Notes under the pieces: model-generated
Seen by the model: only the letters and a program-made list of their open reading frames with translations
Told to the model about the DNA's origin: nothing
Database searches by the model: none
Assembly: GCA_003142375.1 (NCBI GenBank)
Contig: PLME01000013.1
Span: 27,929-83,754, forward strand
From: Dehalococcoidia bacterium
GTDB lineage: Bacteria > Chloroflexota > Dehalococcoidia > GIF9 > UBA5629
Reading direction: 5' to 3'
DNA: 55,826 bases
Translations under genes and position numbers: made by a program
Shown here: one piece after another, positions 35,179-43,376 of the stretch
How the letters are laid out: the number at the start of each line of letters is the position of its first letter
Position numbering within the stretch: position 1 is the stretch's first letter

Positions 35179-35949
35179 ATGGCCCTCGGTTATATAAAAG
35201 AAGGCAAAATAGCTGTAATAACCCTCAACCGCCCTGAAGCGCTCAATTCATTCGATCCCGAACAGTTAGACCAGTTCAATAAGGCCCTTTATGACTTCAA
35301 TGAGGATGAGAACCTGTGGGTCGCCATTGTGACAGCCGCAGGCGAGAGGGCTTTTTCCGTTGGCGCAGATATCAAAACAACGCTCCCCAGGATCCAGAAC
35401 AGCGCCCAACGCGGTGAGATGCCGGCACCTGCCATCTGCGAGGATATGCAGATATGGAAACCGATAATCGCCGCCATTAACGGCGCCTGCCTGGGAGGCG
35501 GTTTCGAGGTAGCCCTGGCCTGTGATATCAGGATAGCAGCCGAGAATGCCACCTTCGGCTTCCCCGAGATCAACCTGGGTCTTATACCCGGCTGGGGCGG
35601 CACTCAAAGACTGCCGCGTGCCATCCCGCTGGCCAAAGCTGCTGAGATGCTGACATCCGGACGACCGATAGACGCCAACGAGGCTTACCGCATCGGGCTT
35701 GTCAATAAGGTTGTCCCGGCCGCCGAGCTGATGGCCGAGGCGAGAAAAATGGCCGAAACCCTGCTTAAGCCCGCGCCGCTTGCGGCCAGGGCAGCTAAAC
35801 AGGCCATGATGCAAGGCCTGAATACCACCCTGCTTAACGGGCTGGAGATCGAATACCAGCTGGAAAAATATGTCACTAAATCCGAGGATTTCAAAGAGGG
35901 CCGGCAGGCTTTCATCGAAAAACGCAAAGCGGATTTTAAAGCAAAATAA
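35179..35949 (+). CDS. Enoyl-CoA hydratase/isomerase (crotonase family)
   Basis: A 256-residue crotonase-fold enzyme. AAINGACLGGGFEVALACDIRIA forms the oxyanion hole and carries the first catalytic Glu, and TFGFPEINLGLIPGWGGTQRLPR carries the second. Both glutamates used by true hydratases are therefore present, supporting hydration of trans-2-enoyl-CoA. AAAGGAGG precedes the ATG. The 3-hydroxyacyl-CoA dehydrogenase follows after 21 bases, so the two probably catalyse consecutive steps of beta-oxidation or butyrate-type metabolism. Confidence 0.93.
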   Translation: MALGYIKEGKIAVITLNRPEALNSFDPEQLDQFNKALYDFNEDENLWVAIVTAAGERAFSVGADIKTTLPRIQNSAQRGEMPAPAICEDMQIWKPIIAAINGACLGGGFEVALACDIRIAAENATFGFPEINLGLIPGWGGTQRLPRAIPLAKAAEMLTSGRPIDANEAYRIGLVNKVVPAAELMAEARKMAETLLKPAPLAARAAKQAMMQGLNTTLLNGLEIEYQLEKYVTKSEDFKEGRQAFIEKRKADFKAK

Positions 35950-35970
35950 AATTTATTAAGGAGAAAAGCC

Positions 35971-36822
35971 ATGGCATTTAAGAAGATCGGCGTAGTCGGC
36001 TGCGGCCTGATGGGCAGGGGCATAGTCGAGGTGAGCGCAAAGACGGGGTATGACGTGGTGGTCTCAGAAATAAATAAAGAGCTGCTGGACAAGGGTATGG
36101 CGGCTATCAATCAATCGGTTGCCAAAGCCGTTGAGAAGGGCAAGATGACCGAGGATGATAAAAATAAAGCCTTGAGCAAAATCAGGGGCACCACAGATAT
36201 GAAGGACTTCAAGGACTGCGATCTGGTGGTTGAAGCTGCCATCGAGAACCTTGAGCTGAAAAAGAAGATATTCCTGGACCTGGACAGGATCTGCCGTCCC
36301 GACGCCGTTTTAAGCACCAATACCTCCTGCCTGTCGGTAATGGACGTTGCGGCCGTGACCAAGAGGCCTGATAAGGTCCTGGGCTGCCACTTCTTCAATC
36401 CGGTGCCCGTCATGAAGCTGCTCGAGCTTGTAAAGACCATAACTACGGCCAAAGAGACTCTGGACGCCGCCGTCGAATGGGGCAAATCGCTGGGGAAGAC
36501 CGTGATAGTTGCCCCCGACCGGCCGGGATTCATCGTCAACCGCTCTTTTATGCCTTATATGATTGAAGCCTTCGAAATGTATGAGCAGGGGGTTGCCAGC
36601 CGCGAGGATATCGATACCGGCGTACAATTGGGGTTGAACCATCCCATGGGGCCGCTGACCCTGGCGGATATGGTCGGCCTGGACACGCTGCTCTTTGTAA
36701 CTGATGCGATTTATGCCGAGACCAAGAACCCCAAGTTTATCGCCCCGGTGCTCTTACGCAAGATGGTCACGGCCGGACATCTGGGCCGCAAGACAGGCAA
36801 GGGATTTTACGACTATAAATAA
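35971..36822 (+). CDS. 3-hydroxyacyl-CoA (3-hydroxybutyryl-CoA) dehydrogenase
   Basis: A 283-residue NAD(P)-dependent enzyme interconverting 3-hydroxyacyl-CoA and 3-oxoacyl-CoA. The N-terminal Rossmann motif is GVVGCGLMGRGI. The catalytic His lies in LGCHFFNPVPVMKLLELV, with NTSCLSV before it. GFIVNRSFMPYMIEAFEMYEQG and LNHPMGPLTLADMVGLD form the C-terminal helical domain. The length is that of the short, single-function type (Hbd/PaaH). AAGGAG stands upstream. It is coupled with the hydratase before it and ends in a hairpin. Confidence 0.94.
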   Translation: MAFKKIGVVGCGLMGRGIVEVSAKTGYDVVVSEINKELLDKGMAAINQSVAKAVEKGKMTEDDKNKALSKIRGTTDMKDFKDCDLVVEAAIENLELKKKIFLDLDRICRPDAVLSTNTSCLSVMDVAAVTKRPDKVLGCHFFNPVPVMKLLELVKTITTAKETLDAAVEWGKSLGKTVIVAPDRPGFIVNRSFMPYMIEAFEMYEQGVASREDIDTGVQLGLNHPMGPLTLADMVGLDTLLFVTDAIYAETKNPKFIAPVLLRKMVTAGHLGRKTGKGFYDYK

Positions 36823-36837
36823 GGGCTTTTCGCCCTT
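36821..36837. terminator. Hairpin between convergent genes, probable bidirectional terminator
   Basis: AAGGGC at 36821-36826, loop TTTTC, GCCCTT at 36832-36837, extending with A-T pairs on both sides. It overlaps the stop codon of the dehydrogenase and precedes the end of the convergent hydrolase gene at 36853. The U-tract on each strand is short. Confidence 0.5.
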
Positions 36838-36852
36838 TATATTCAGCCCGGT

Positions 36853-37830
36853 TTAGCCCTTACCTGTAAACAGGTTCCTGGGGTTATCTACCATCATGGT
36901 CTTGATCTGGCCGTCGCTGACCCCACTCTGCTTAAGCGCGGGCACAATATCCCTTGAAACGTGGTCTATCCGCCAGTCCTTGAATAGTTCCATGGCTTGC
37001 TCTGGAACATCCATTGGGCGTCCCAGCCAGAAGTTTACCGTGTCATGCGAAAGCATGATCTTGGAGGCGTAGCCCTCCTTGCAGAGGGCGGCGATATTCT
37101 GGACGTGTATTTCATCAGGGATGCCGTACAGGATGGAGAGCCCCAGCCGGTCGAAGCCGATGCTGACGCCTTTAGCCAGGATGGCTTTCAAATAGCCGAT
37201 CTCTTTGGAGTTGCTGACATGACCGATCAGGACCTTTTTCGGGTCTGCTCCCTGGCTGAGGAGGAATTCGGCCTGCTCCGGCCCTCCGGTCGGCCCCTCG
37301 GTGTGAGTGATGATAGGAACTCCTGTAGCTTTCTGCGCGGCGGCTGCCGCCTTGTGGACATCCTTCTCATAATCGGTCATAACCGGGCTGGAGCCCACCT
37401 TGATGGCCCCGGCCTTGACGCCGGTCACGCCTATGCCCTCAGAAATCTCCTTGATAAAAAGGTCGGCCATCATGCGCGAGATATCCGTGCCCCATACCTT
37501 CCTGCCCGCCCAGTATACGGGCGACCCTTCTTTCTCGGTGTAGAGGCCTGTTGTGCAGATTATGTTGATGCCGGTCCTGCTGGAAAGTTCTTTATATAAC
37601 AGAGGGTCGCGTCCGCCTGTGTCATTAGGAGTGGGATCTATAACGGTCTGGACGCCGATCTCTTTCAGGGTGGCGCAGGCGGCCAGGCCGGCCTGCAGGA
37701 CTGCTTCGGGGTCATACGGGGCTATCGTAACGTCGGCAAACCAACCCGGGTACGCGAAGCAGAAATGCTCGTGGACAAGGGTAGTGCCCATTTTATCTGG
37801 AGAGAGCGGTCCCATTGCTGAATTGATCAT
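36853..37830 (-). CDS. Phosphotriesterase-family metal-dependent hydrolase
   Basis: A 325-residue amidohydrolase-fold protein of the phosphotriesterase/lactonase-like group. The metal ligands are visible as HEH (His20, His22) in TTLVHEHFCF, the candidate carboxylated Lys in GVKAGAIKVGSS, His in PIITHTEG and IGHVSNS, and Asp in IMLSHDTVN. Relatives act on lactones, organophosphates or unknown substrates; which applies here cannot be told. It is divergent from a TetR-type regulator across 309 bases with a near-consensus promoter and a palindrome just downstream of it, so it is probably the regulator's target. GGAGG is about 11 bases before the ATG. Confidence 0.87.
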   Translation of the reverse strand: MINSAMGPLSPDKMGTTLVHEHFCFAYPGWFADVTIAPYDPEAVLQAGLAACATLKEIGVQTVIDPTPNDTGGRDPLLYKELSSRTGINIICTTGLYTEKEGSPVYWAGRKVWGTDISRMMADLFIKEISEGIGVTGVKAGAIKVGSSPVMTDYEKDVHKAAAAAQKATGVPIITHTEGPTGGPEQAEFLLSQGADPKKVLIGHVSNSKEIGYLKAILAKGVSIGFDRLGLSILYGIPDEIHVQNIAALCKEGYASKIMLSHDTVNFWLGRPMDVPEQAMELFKDWRIDHVSRDIVPALKQSGVSDGQIKTMMVDNPRNLFTGKG

Positions 37831-37981
37831 TTGTTTGATGACCTCCTGGAGAATTAATTGATCTTCTTACTGCCTTCTCTGCGAAACACTTGCCGGCCTA
37901 TGCCGCCAACCGTGTCCGCACAGGGGATGCATACTTAATGTCTATTTATATTGTTCTTTACAGAAGCGGTTTCTGTAGATC

Positions 37982-37993
37982 GAACGGTTGTTC
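37982..37993. promoter_or_regulatory. Candidate operator palindrome for the TetR-family regulator
   Basis: GAACGGTTGTTC is a 12-base dyad (GAAC-4-GTTC). It lies about 8-19 bases downstream of the predicted start of the minus-strand promoter, a position where a bound repressor would block transcription of the hydrolase gene. It resembles GAACG-type operators of some TetR proteins. Inference from position and symmetry only. Confidence 0.4.
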
Positions 37994-38007
37994 TAAATGT
38001 AAAGCTC

Positions 38008-38036
38008 AATATATCACTAGAATATTTGTTTGTCAA
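38008..38036 (-). promoter_or_regulatory. Promoter of the phosphotriesterase-like gene
   Basis: On the minus strand: TTGACA (38031-38036), 17-base spacer, TATATT (38008-38013). Transcription would start near 38001 and run into the hydrolase gene after a leader of about 170 bases. Confidence 0.7.
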
Positions 38037-38139
38037 CAGGAATTTTGAGCTAAAAATACAAATGTAACCGGAGGTTAATGTATAATAGGGATGACATAAC
38101 ATAATGGCAATTAAATCAGGTCATTTCCGAGGTAAGTAA

Positions 38140-38796
38140 ATGGGAGATAAACCACAAAAGTCCCGCAAGAAAAATGCGGCCCCCGGTTTGAGCGTGAAGC
38201 GCATAGCCAAAATCGCTGCTTCGTTATTTTTCGAAAAAGGTTATTCGCAGACCACCATGCGTGAGATCGGCAGGGCCTGCAATATAAGTCCGGGTCATCT
38301 TTATTACTATATTAAATCGAAGGAAGAGTTCCCTATTCTCTTCGGTGAGATACGCTTGACCGATATAGCGCAGTGGGAAAAGAAGGTCCGTGCAGCTATG
38401 CCGGATTTGGAACCGGAGGAGTGCTTGCGCAAGGCTGTCAGGGAATATGTCTACTCGGTGCACAAACGGCGCAAGATGATGCTTTTCTGGTACAGCGTCG
38501 CCCGCTATTTGAAAAGGGAGCAGTTGACCGGGATGTATGAGATAGAGAACAGGGTGATAAACGTATTCAGGGAAATAATAGAAAAAGGCTGCCGCAAAGG
38601 CGAGTTCAACGCCAGCGACCCTTTTTTAACTGCGTTTCATGTCGAGCTGGTGTGTCAGACATGGGCGCTGAAACGCTATTATCTTTATAAGCGCTATACC
38701 ATAGATCAGTTTGCAGATATTTGTGAGCAGCAGGCTATTTTAATGGCGCGCGGCTATCCTTCTACAAAACGGCGCAGCAGCACAAAATCGCTATAA
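38140..38796 (+). CDS. TetR/AcrR-family transcriptional regulator
   Basis: A 218-residue one-component regulator. After a basic N-terminal tail (KSRKKNAAPG), residues 18-65 form the TetR DNA-binding domain: RIAKIAASLFFEKGYSQTTM, REIGRACNISPGHLYYYIKSKEE. The rest is a helical ligand-binding domain. It is divergent from the phosphotriesterase-like gene and probably represses it and itself. A TATAAT at 38081-38086 is a candidate -10 for its own transcript. ispH begins 10 bases after its stop, so read-through into ispH is possible. Confidence 0.92.
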   Translation: MGDKPQKSRKKNAAPGLSVKRIAKIAASLFFEKGYSQTTMREIGRACNISPGHLYYYIKSKEEFPILFGEIRLTDIAQWEKKVRAAMPDLEPEECLRKAVREYVYSVHKRRKMMLFWYSVARYLKREQLTGMYEIENRVINVFREIIEKGCRKGEFNASDPFLTAFHVELVCQTWALKRYYLYKRYTIDQFADICEQQAILMARGYPSTKRRSSTKSL

Positions 38797-38806
38797 TTTC
38801 TACAGC

Positions 38807-39655
38807 ATGAAAATACAGAAGGCACGTGAGCTGGGATTTTGTTTCGGTGTGCGGCGCGCCCTCAGGATAATCGAGGGCTCGGCGGATGGAAAGGTCAAGA
38901 TCAGCACCCTCGGTCCGATAGTGCATAATAAAACCGTAGTGGCGCGTCTCAAGGGACTGGGTGTGGATGCCGTGGATAGTGTGGAGGACCTTAAGGGAGG
39001 GGTAATCGCCATATCGTCTCACGGCGTTTCACCGGAGGTACAGGAAAAAATCCAGGCCAGGGGCGCCGCTGTAATAGATACCACCTGCCCTATCGTGCGC
39101 AGCGCACAAAAGGCAGCCCAGCGCCTGGCCAGGGCCGGCTTCGGCGTCATTATCTACGGCGAAGCCAAACACCCCGAGGTGAGGGGTTTGCTGGGATGGG
39201 CTGGTGAGAAGGCTGTAGCCTCGATGGATGCCGATGCAATCCCCCTTGAGGGATTGCCGGGGCGCATTGGCATACTGGCCCAGACCACCCAGAGCCGTGC
39301 CGAATTCACGGAGTTTCTGAGCAAATTGACCGGCAGGCTGCTGCCCCAGACCAAGGAGATCAGGGTGATCAACACGCTGTGCCAGGAGACGCAGAAAAGG
39401 CAGTCCGCCGCCGAGGATATCGCAGGGACCAGTGACCTGATGATTGTGGTCGGCGGGCATAACAGCGCCAATACGCGCAGGCTGGCGAATGTTTGCTCCC
39501 GCATCGTCGAAACGCACCACATTGAGAATGCCGATGAAATAAACACCGTATGGTTGAAGGGTAAAAAGGCAGTGGGTATTACGGCAGGCGCCTCGACTCC
39601 TGATGAGGCCATCGAGCAGGTCATCGTAAAAATACGTTCCGTTATTGCCGGTTAA
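38807..39655 (+). CDS. ispH: 4-hydroxy-3-methylbut-2-enyl diphosphate reductase
   Basis: Last enzyme of the MEP isoprenoid pathway, reducing HMBPP to IPP and DMAPP with a [4Fe-4S] cluster. The 282-residue protein has the three cluster cysteines Cys12 (ELGFCFGVRRA), Cys94 (DTTCPIV) and Cys192 (NTLCQET). Substrate histidines lie in GPIVHN, SSHGV and KHPEV, with the C-terminal GITAGASTP. There is no ribosome site before the ATG; a TATAAT at 38792-38797, overlapping the end of the tetR gene, would place a transcript start within a few bases of the ATG. Confidence 0.97.
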   Translation: MKIQKARELGFCFGVRRALRIIEGSADGKVKISTLGPIVHNKTVVARLKGLGVDAVDSVEDLKGGVIAISSHGVSPEVQEKIQARGAAVIDTTCPIVRSAQKAAQRLARAGFGVIIYGEAKHPEVRGLLGWAGEKAVASMDADAIPLEGLPGRIGILAQTTQSRAEFTEFLSKLTGRLLPQTKEIRVINTLCQETQKRQSAAEDIAGTSDLMIVVGGHNSANTRRLANVCSRIVETHHIENADEINTVWLKGKKAVGITAGASTPDEAIEQVIVKIRSVIAG

Positions 39656-39682
39656 GCTGGCAACCTCCCCGCCCTTTGTGAC

Positions 39683-39711
39683 CTGACTAAATCAGGCCGC
39701 CGCATTATAAT
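39683..39711 (+). promoter_or_regulatory. Promoter of the TPR lipoprotein gene
   Basis: CTGACT (39683-39688), 17-base spacer, TATAAT (39706-39711). The predicted start near 39718 is only about 5 bases before the ATG at 39723, so the message would be nearly leaderless; no Shine-Dalgarno sequence is present. Confidence 0.6.
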
Positions 39712-39722
39712 CAAAGTGTAAG

Positions 39723-40829
39723 ATGAAAAAGGTTTCATCGTTTGGCCGCGTCTTAATTATTTGTGTGCCGGTGCTGGTGGCTGTTGCGCTGGCGTTTTCC
39801 TGTTCCGGGCCGCGGCCAGAGGCAACGGAAAACAGCACCTATACCATTAACATTAACTCGGAAAGCGTTGGGACCCAGTTCGGGCCTGCTCAGTACCAGA
39901 TCGGGCTGGCCTATTTAAGCCAGGGCAACTACCAGGAAGCTCTCAAGGCCTTCAACTCTGCAATCAATAATGGTTATTCCGCAGGCGACGTGCATTTCGC
40001 CCGCGCCCAGGCCTATGCCGGGTTGGGGCTTTACTCCGGCGCCATCGGCGACGCCAGCATCTGCATAGATATTGACCCCAACCTTGCGGCGGCCTATGAA
40101 CTGCGTGGTGTCTCTTATCTGAACAGCGGTGAATACGCAAAGGCGATAACGGATTTCACCAAGGTATTAGCGCTCGATTCATCGTCGAAAGAGGCATATT
40201 TCAACCGGGGCATGGCTTTGAGAAGCATGGGCGAGTTCGATAATGCCATCATCGATTTTAAAAGGGCTATTGGCCTGGACCCGGCATATTTAACGGCCGT
40301 TATGTGGCTGGGCAGGACTTATTCTGCGCTGACCGATTATTCATCGGCCATCGAGCAATTTTCCCGTGCTATAGATCTCGACCCGGTCGAAGCGGCTGTC
40401 GCCTATAATGACCGGGCGGTATGCGAGGGCAGGAACGGCCGGCTGGATGACGCCCTGGCCGATCTTAGTATCCTGGCCGGGTTACATCCCTCTTTCTATA
40501 TGGCTTTCTACAATCGTGGCGCGGTATACATGAAAATGAATAAGTCCGGTCCGTCTATCGTGGACCTGGATACCTATCTCTGCCTGGACATCACGGATAA
40601 ATTCGGATGCCGGGACCTGGCGGATAACTGGCGCGGCTATTACCCTGGGTACTATATCAACAACGATGAGAATAAAGCTTTAAACGATCTGGCCACAGGT
40701 ATATGCAACGGCATATTGGCGCAAAACGTCGTTCAAAAGGACCTTTCCTTTACCGCGGGTGCGCTTTATTTTCCGGGAGAGCGCTCTGATTTTGGCGGTG
40801 CAGCTTTTCGCATGCATCGCCGGTGGTGA
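39723..40829 (+). CDS. TPR-repeat protein, probably exported lipoprotein
   Basis: A 368-residue protein. The N-terminus is a signal sequence with a marginal lipobox (LAFSC, Cys27). Six to seven tetratricopeptide repeats occupy about residues 55-290, each with the G/A-x-x-Y-x-x-A/G-I-x-D/x-F-x-x-A-I-x-x-D/N-P pattern (for example GEFDNAIIDFKRAIGLDP). The C-terminal 80 residues are not TPR. Such proteins act as scaffolds for other proteins; partners are unknown. It stops one base before the convergent HIT gene. Confidence 0.88.
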   Translation: MKKVSSFGRVLIICVPVLVAVALAFSCSGPRPEATENSTYTININSESVGTQFGPAQYQIGLAYLSQGNYQEALKAFNSAINNGYSAGDVHFARAQAYAGLGLYSGAIGDASICIDIDPNLAAAYELRGVSYLNSGEYAKAITDFTKVLALDSSSKEAYFNRGMALRSMGEFDNAIIDFKRAIGLDPAYLTAVMWLGRTYSALTDYSSAIEQFSRAIDLDPVEAAVAYNDRAVCEGRNGRLDDALADLSILAGLHPSFYMAFYNRGAVYMKMNKSGPSIVDLDTYLCLDITDKFGCRDLADNWRGYYPGYYINNDENKALNDLATGICNGILAQNVVQKDLSFTAGALYFPGERSDFGGAAFRMHRRW

Positions 40830-40830
40830 A

Positions 40831-41172
40831 TCAGCCGAGCTGACCGGAGAGCAGGCGTCCGCCGACGATATGAAGGTGGATGTGGGGAATTTCCTGCGTG
40901 CCGTCCGGGCCGCAGTTTATGGCCAGCCGGTAACCCTTCACAGCAATCCCCTCCTTTTCAGCAATCTGTTTGGCTATCAACAGCATCTTGCCGGCCAGAG
41001 CCCTGTCAGCTTCCGTCAGGTCGTTTACTGACGGTATATGTTTTCTGGTGATGATGACATCATGTACCGGTGCCTGGGGATGTATGTCGCGGAACGCCAC
41101 AAATTCATCGTCTTTATATACGATATCCGCGGGTATCGAACCGGCAGCAATCTTGCAGAAAATGCAGTCCAT
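40831..41172 (-). CDS. HIT-family (HINT-like) nucleotide hydrolase
   Basis: A 113-residue histidine-triad protein. The active-site motif HIHLHIVGG lies near the C-terminus. The N-terminus has CIFCKI with a zinc-type CxxC, and FRDIHPQAPVHDVIITRKHI matches HINT proteins, which hydrolyse purine phosphoramidates. It is the last gene of a three-gene minus-strand run (CoA-transferase, RAM protein, HIT) with gaps of 25 and 21 bases. No ribosome site is apparent, so translation may depend on the upstream gene. Confidence 0.93.
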   Translation of the reverse strand: MDCIFCKIAAGSIPADIVYKDDEFVAFRDIHPQAPVHDVIITRKHIPSVNDLTEADRALAGKMLLIAKQIAEKEGIAVKGYRLAINCGPDGTQEIPHIHLHIVGGRLLSGQLG

Positions 41173-41193
41173 GGAACTAAAATATCAGGTATA

Positions 41194-41433
41194 TCAGGCA
41201 ATCCTGATGGTCTGGCAGGTGGTAGTGCGCTCTATTCCGCTTATCTTATGGAATTGCTCCGTAATCAGCTTGCCGACGTTATCAACGGACTCTCCCTCTA
41301 CGACGGCTATTATATCGTAAGGCCCCATGACCGCATCCACCGATTTTATCCCATCGAGCTTCTTTAGTCCCGTAAGAACTGCTTTAGTCTGCCCCACCGA
41401 AGTTGTAATAAGTACGAATGCTTTGGCTGCCAT
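41194..41433 (-). CDS. Stand-alone Lrp/AsnC ligand-binding (RAM) domain protein
   Basis: A 79-residue protein corresponding to the C-terminal effector domain of Lrp/AsnC regulators: AFVLITTSVGQTKAVLTGLKK, SVDAVMGPYDIIAVVEG, then SGIERTTTCQTIRI. There is no helix-turn-helix, so it cannot bind DNA by itself. Stand-alone RAM proteins are thought to bind amino acids and may assemble with full-length Lrp proteins; none is in the window. GGAGGTGGG precedes the ATG. Confidence 0.88.
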   Translation of the reverse strand: MAAKAFVLITTSVGQTKAVLTGLKKLDGIKSVDAVMGPYDIIAVVEGESVDNVGKLITEQFHKISGIERTTTCQTIRIA

Positions 41434-41458
41434 AATCCCACCTCCATGTCCTAGAATT

Positions 41459-42667
41459 TTAGCCTATCGCCTTAGATTTGCGCAAGCTTGCTAAATCAGC
41501 TTCAGAATATCCCGAAGATTTCAGCACTTCGTCGGTGTGCTCGCCCGGGTAAGGCGCCAAGCTCCTCACCTCGCCCGGTGTTCCGGACAGCTTGATGGCG
41601 ATGCCGGGTTGTTTGACCTTGCCGAGCCCGGGATGATCGAATTCCAGCAGCATACGGCGGTGCAGGAGCTGCGGATCGCTGAAGATCTCATCTATGGAAT
41701 ACACCTTTCCAACCGGGACATCGGACTTGATGAGCAGGTCGAACCACTCATCGCGCGTTTTGGTCAGGAAGATTTTCTTCAACTCCTCCTCCGCCGCTTT
41801 CCATTTATCATCCTGCGGCTGGTGCGCCAGGTGGTCTAAATCGAAGCTCAAGCCTTTAAGGTCCTCTCTGCCGACGGCCCCGCAGAAATTTTCCCAGAAC
41901 CACGGCTCGATGCATCCCAGGCTGATCAGCTTCCCGTCTTTGGCCTGGTAGGTCTTATAGTAAGGATAGCCGCCGGCCAGTGCCCATGCGCCCCGCGGGA
42001 AATTGTAACCGGCAGCGAAATGCTGCTGCAGGAAGAAAGTCATCAGGGTGATAACGCTGTCGGTATAAGAGATATCAATGTACTGGCCCTTACCCGTCCT
42101 CTCACGGGCGAAGAGGGCTGTCAGTATGCCTACCGCCCCATGCATGGAAGCCCCGGCAAAATCGCCCAGCAAGTTAAGAGGGATGGCCGGGGGCCCACCG
42201 GGCCAGCCTATCAGGTTGAGCGCACCGGCAATGGATATATAGTTGATATCGTGTCCCGGATACTGGCTATAGGGGCCGTCCTGCCCGTAGCCGCTGAGGG
42301 AGCAATAGATGATGCGGGGATTCAGCTTGCCTACCGTCTCATAATCCACGCCCATACGCTTCACGACGCCCGGACGGAAGCCTTCGACGATGACGTCGGC
42401 GTCCGCGGCCAGCCTGTGAAAGACTGCTTTGCCCTGGTCGGACTTTAAATTGAGGCGGATGCTCTTTTTATTGCGGTTGAGGGCGTTGAAGGCCTGGAGA
42501 GTTTTCAAAGCCTCGGCATCGTGCGAATCCGGCGCCGGCGAGCTATCCGGCGTAAACGCCTCGACTTTGACAACGTCAGCACCCATGTCGCCCAGTATCA
42601 TCGTGCAAAGCTCACCCGGCGGCATGTGAACGAGCTCCAGTATTTTGATGCCTTCTAGTGCCAGCAT
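41459..42667 (-). CDS. Family III CoA-transferase (CaiB/BaiF type)
   Basis: A 402-residue protein of the CoA-transferase III / alpha-methylacyl-CoA racemase family. The N-terminus GIKILELVHMPPGELCTMIL with LGDMGADVVKVEAF is diagnostic. RNKKSIRLNLKS, GFRPGVVKRMGVDYE and SLSGYGQDGPY follow, and the catalytic Asp is expected in NLLGDFAGASMHGAVGIL. It moves CoA between carboxylic acids without free intermediates, or epimerises 2-methylacyl-CoA; the two activities are not separable here. It is the first gene of the three-gene minus-strand run. Confidence 0.92.
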   Translation of the reverse strand: MLALEGIKILELVHMPPGELCTMILGDMGADVVKVEAFTPDSSPAPDSHDAEALKTLQAFNALNRNKKSIRLNLKSDQGKAVFHRLAADADVIVEGFRPGVVKRMGVDYETVGKLNPRIIYCSLSGYGQDGPYSQYPGHDINYISIAGALNLIGWPGGPPAIPLNLLGDFAGASMHGAVGILTALFARERTGKGQYIDISYTDSVITLMTFFLQQHFAAGYNFPRGAWALAGGYPYYKTYQAKDGKLISLGCIEPWFWENFCGAVGREDLKGLSFDLDHLAHQPQDDKWKAAEEELKKIFLTKTRDEWFDLLIKSDVPVGKVYSIDEIFSDPQLLHRRMLLEFDHPGLGKVKQPGIAIKLSGTPGEVRSLAPYPGEHTDEVLKSSGYSEADLASLRKSKAIG

Positions 42668-42874
42668 GTACCCTCTTTCCCCGTCAAACTCATGGATTCA
42701 GTATCTTACAATCGGCAGGAGCAAGAGTCAATAATGATAGAAATTCATGGCTCATTCGGGGAAATTCAAGACATAAACCCTTGAGTTTAGAATTCAAAAA
42801 ATTGTTTGGAGCTTGGACAGGTGAGAAGAAGCTGTTACTGGTAATGGTACGGGCCCATTTAAATGTGACTATGT

Positions 42875-43189
42875 CTAACTGATTCTCTCGCTCTCGTTGC
42901 ACCGTGGTAGCCCGGCATGAGTGTTTAAATATTCAGTTTGTTCTTTCTTTTGACGAGTTATTGGATCATTACAAAGCTCTCTCTTGTAATGAGTAGCATT
43001 TTTAGTGCCACTGCCTTCATCTCCACGTTTGTGTGCCTGCAGCCGTTTTCTGATCGTACTACCCTGGCCAGGAGCTCGCCCAATATAGATTATTGTGTCT
43101 CCATCGTATAGTTGATATACCCCCATAGATTCGGGTGACTTGTCCACATTATCCTGTGAAAATGTGTATTTCTTACCTGAAAAAGCCAT
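42875..43189 (-). CDS. Stand-alone GIY-YIG nuclease-domain protein
   Basis: A 104-residue protein with the GIY-YIG core: GVYQLYDGDTIIYIGRAPGQG at residues 23-43, the conserved Arg region in TIRKRLQAHKRG, and a Glu in EQTEYLN. The domain cuts DNA in homing endonucleases and UvrC; alone, at this size, the role is unknown. AGGAGG is 7 bases before the ATG. Base composition is lower in GC than in its neighbours, hinting at acquisition. It is flanked by the CoA-transferase operon and metF. Confidence 0.75.
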   Translation of the reverse strand: MAFSGKKYTFSQDNVDKSPESMGVYQLYDGDTIIYIGRAPGQGSTIRKRLQAHKRGDEGSGTKNATHYKRELCNDPITRQKKEQTEYLNTHAGLPRCNESERIS

Positions 43190-43210
43190 ATCAACGCCTC
43201 CTAAACGATG

Positions 43211-43237
43211 ATTATATAATTATAACAGTGTAGTCAA
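43211..43237 (-). promoter_or_regulatory. Candidate promoter of the GIY-YIG gene
   Basis: Minus strand: TTGACT (43232-43237), 15-base spacer, TATAAT (43211-43216), about 20 bases before the ATG at 43189. The spacer is short for a sigma-70 promoter. Confidence 0.45.
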
Positions 43238-43376
43238 TCGTGAATAAAGCACAGCGGGCATCAGTATTGCTGTGATAAGCGGAGAGGGTGAGGATATGCA
43301 GCCTATTTGATTTTACGCATTGGCGAATGTATGATTAACACGATTTTGCCGTTAAAAGGGGCAGGTTGTTGGAAAT

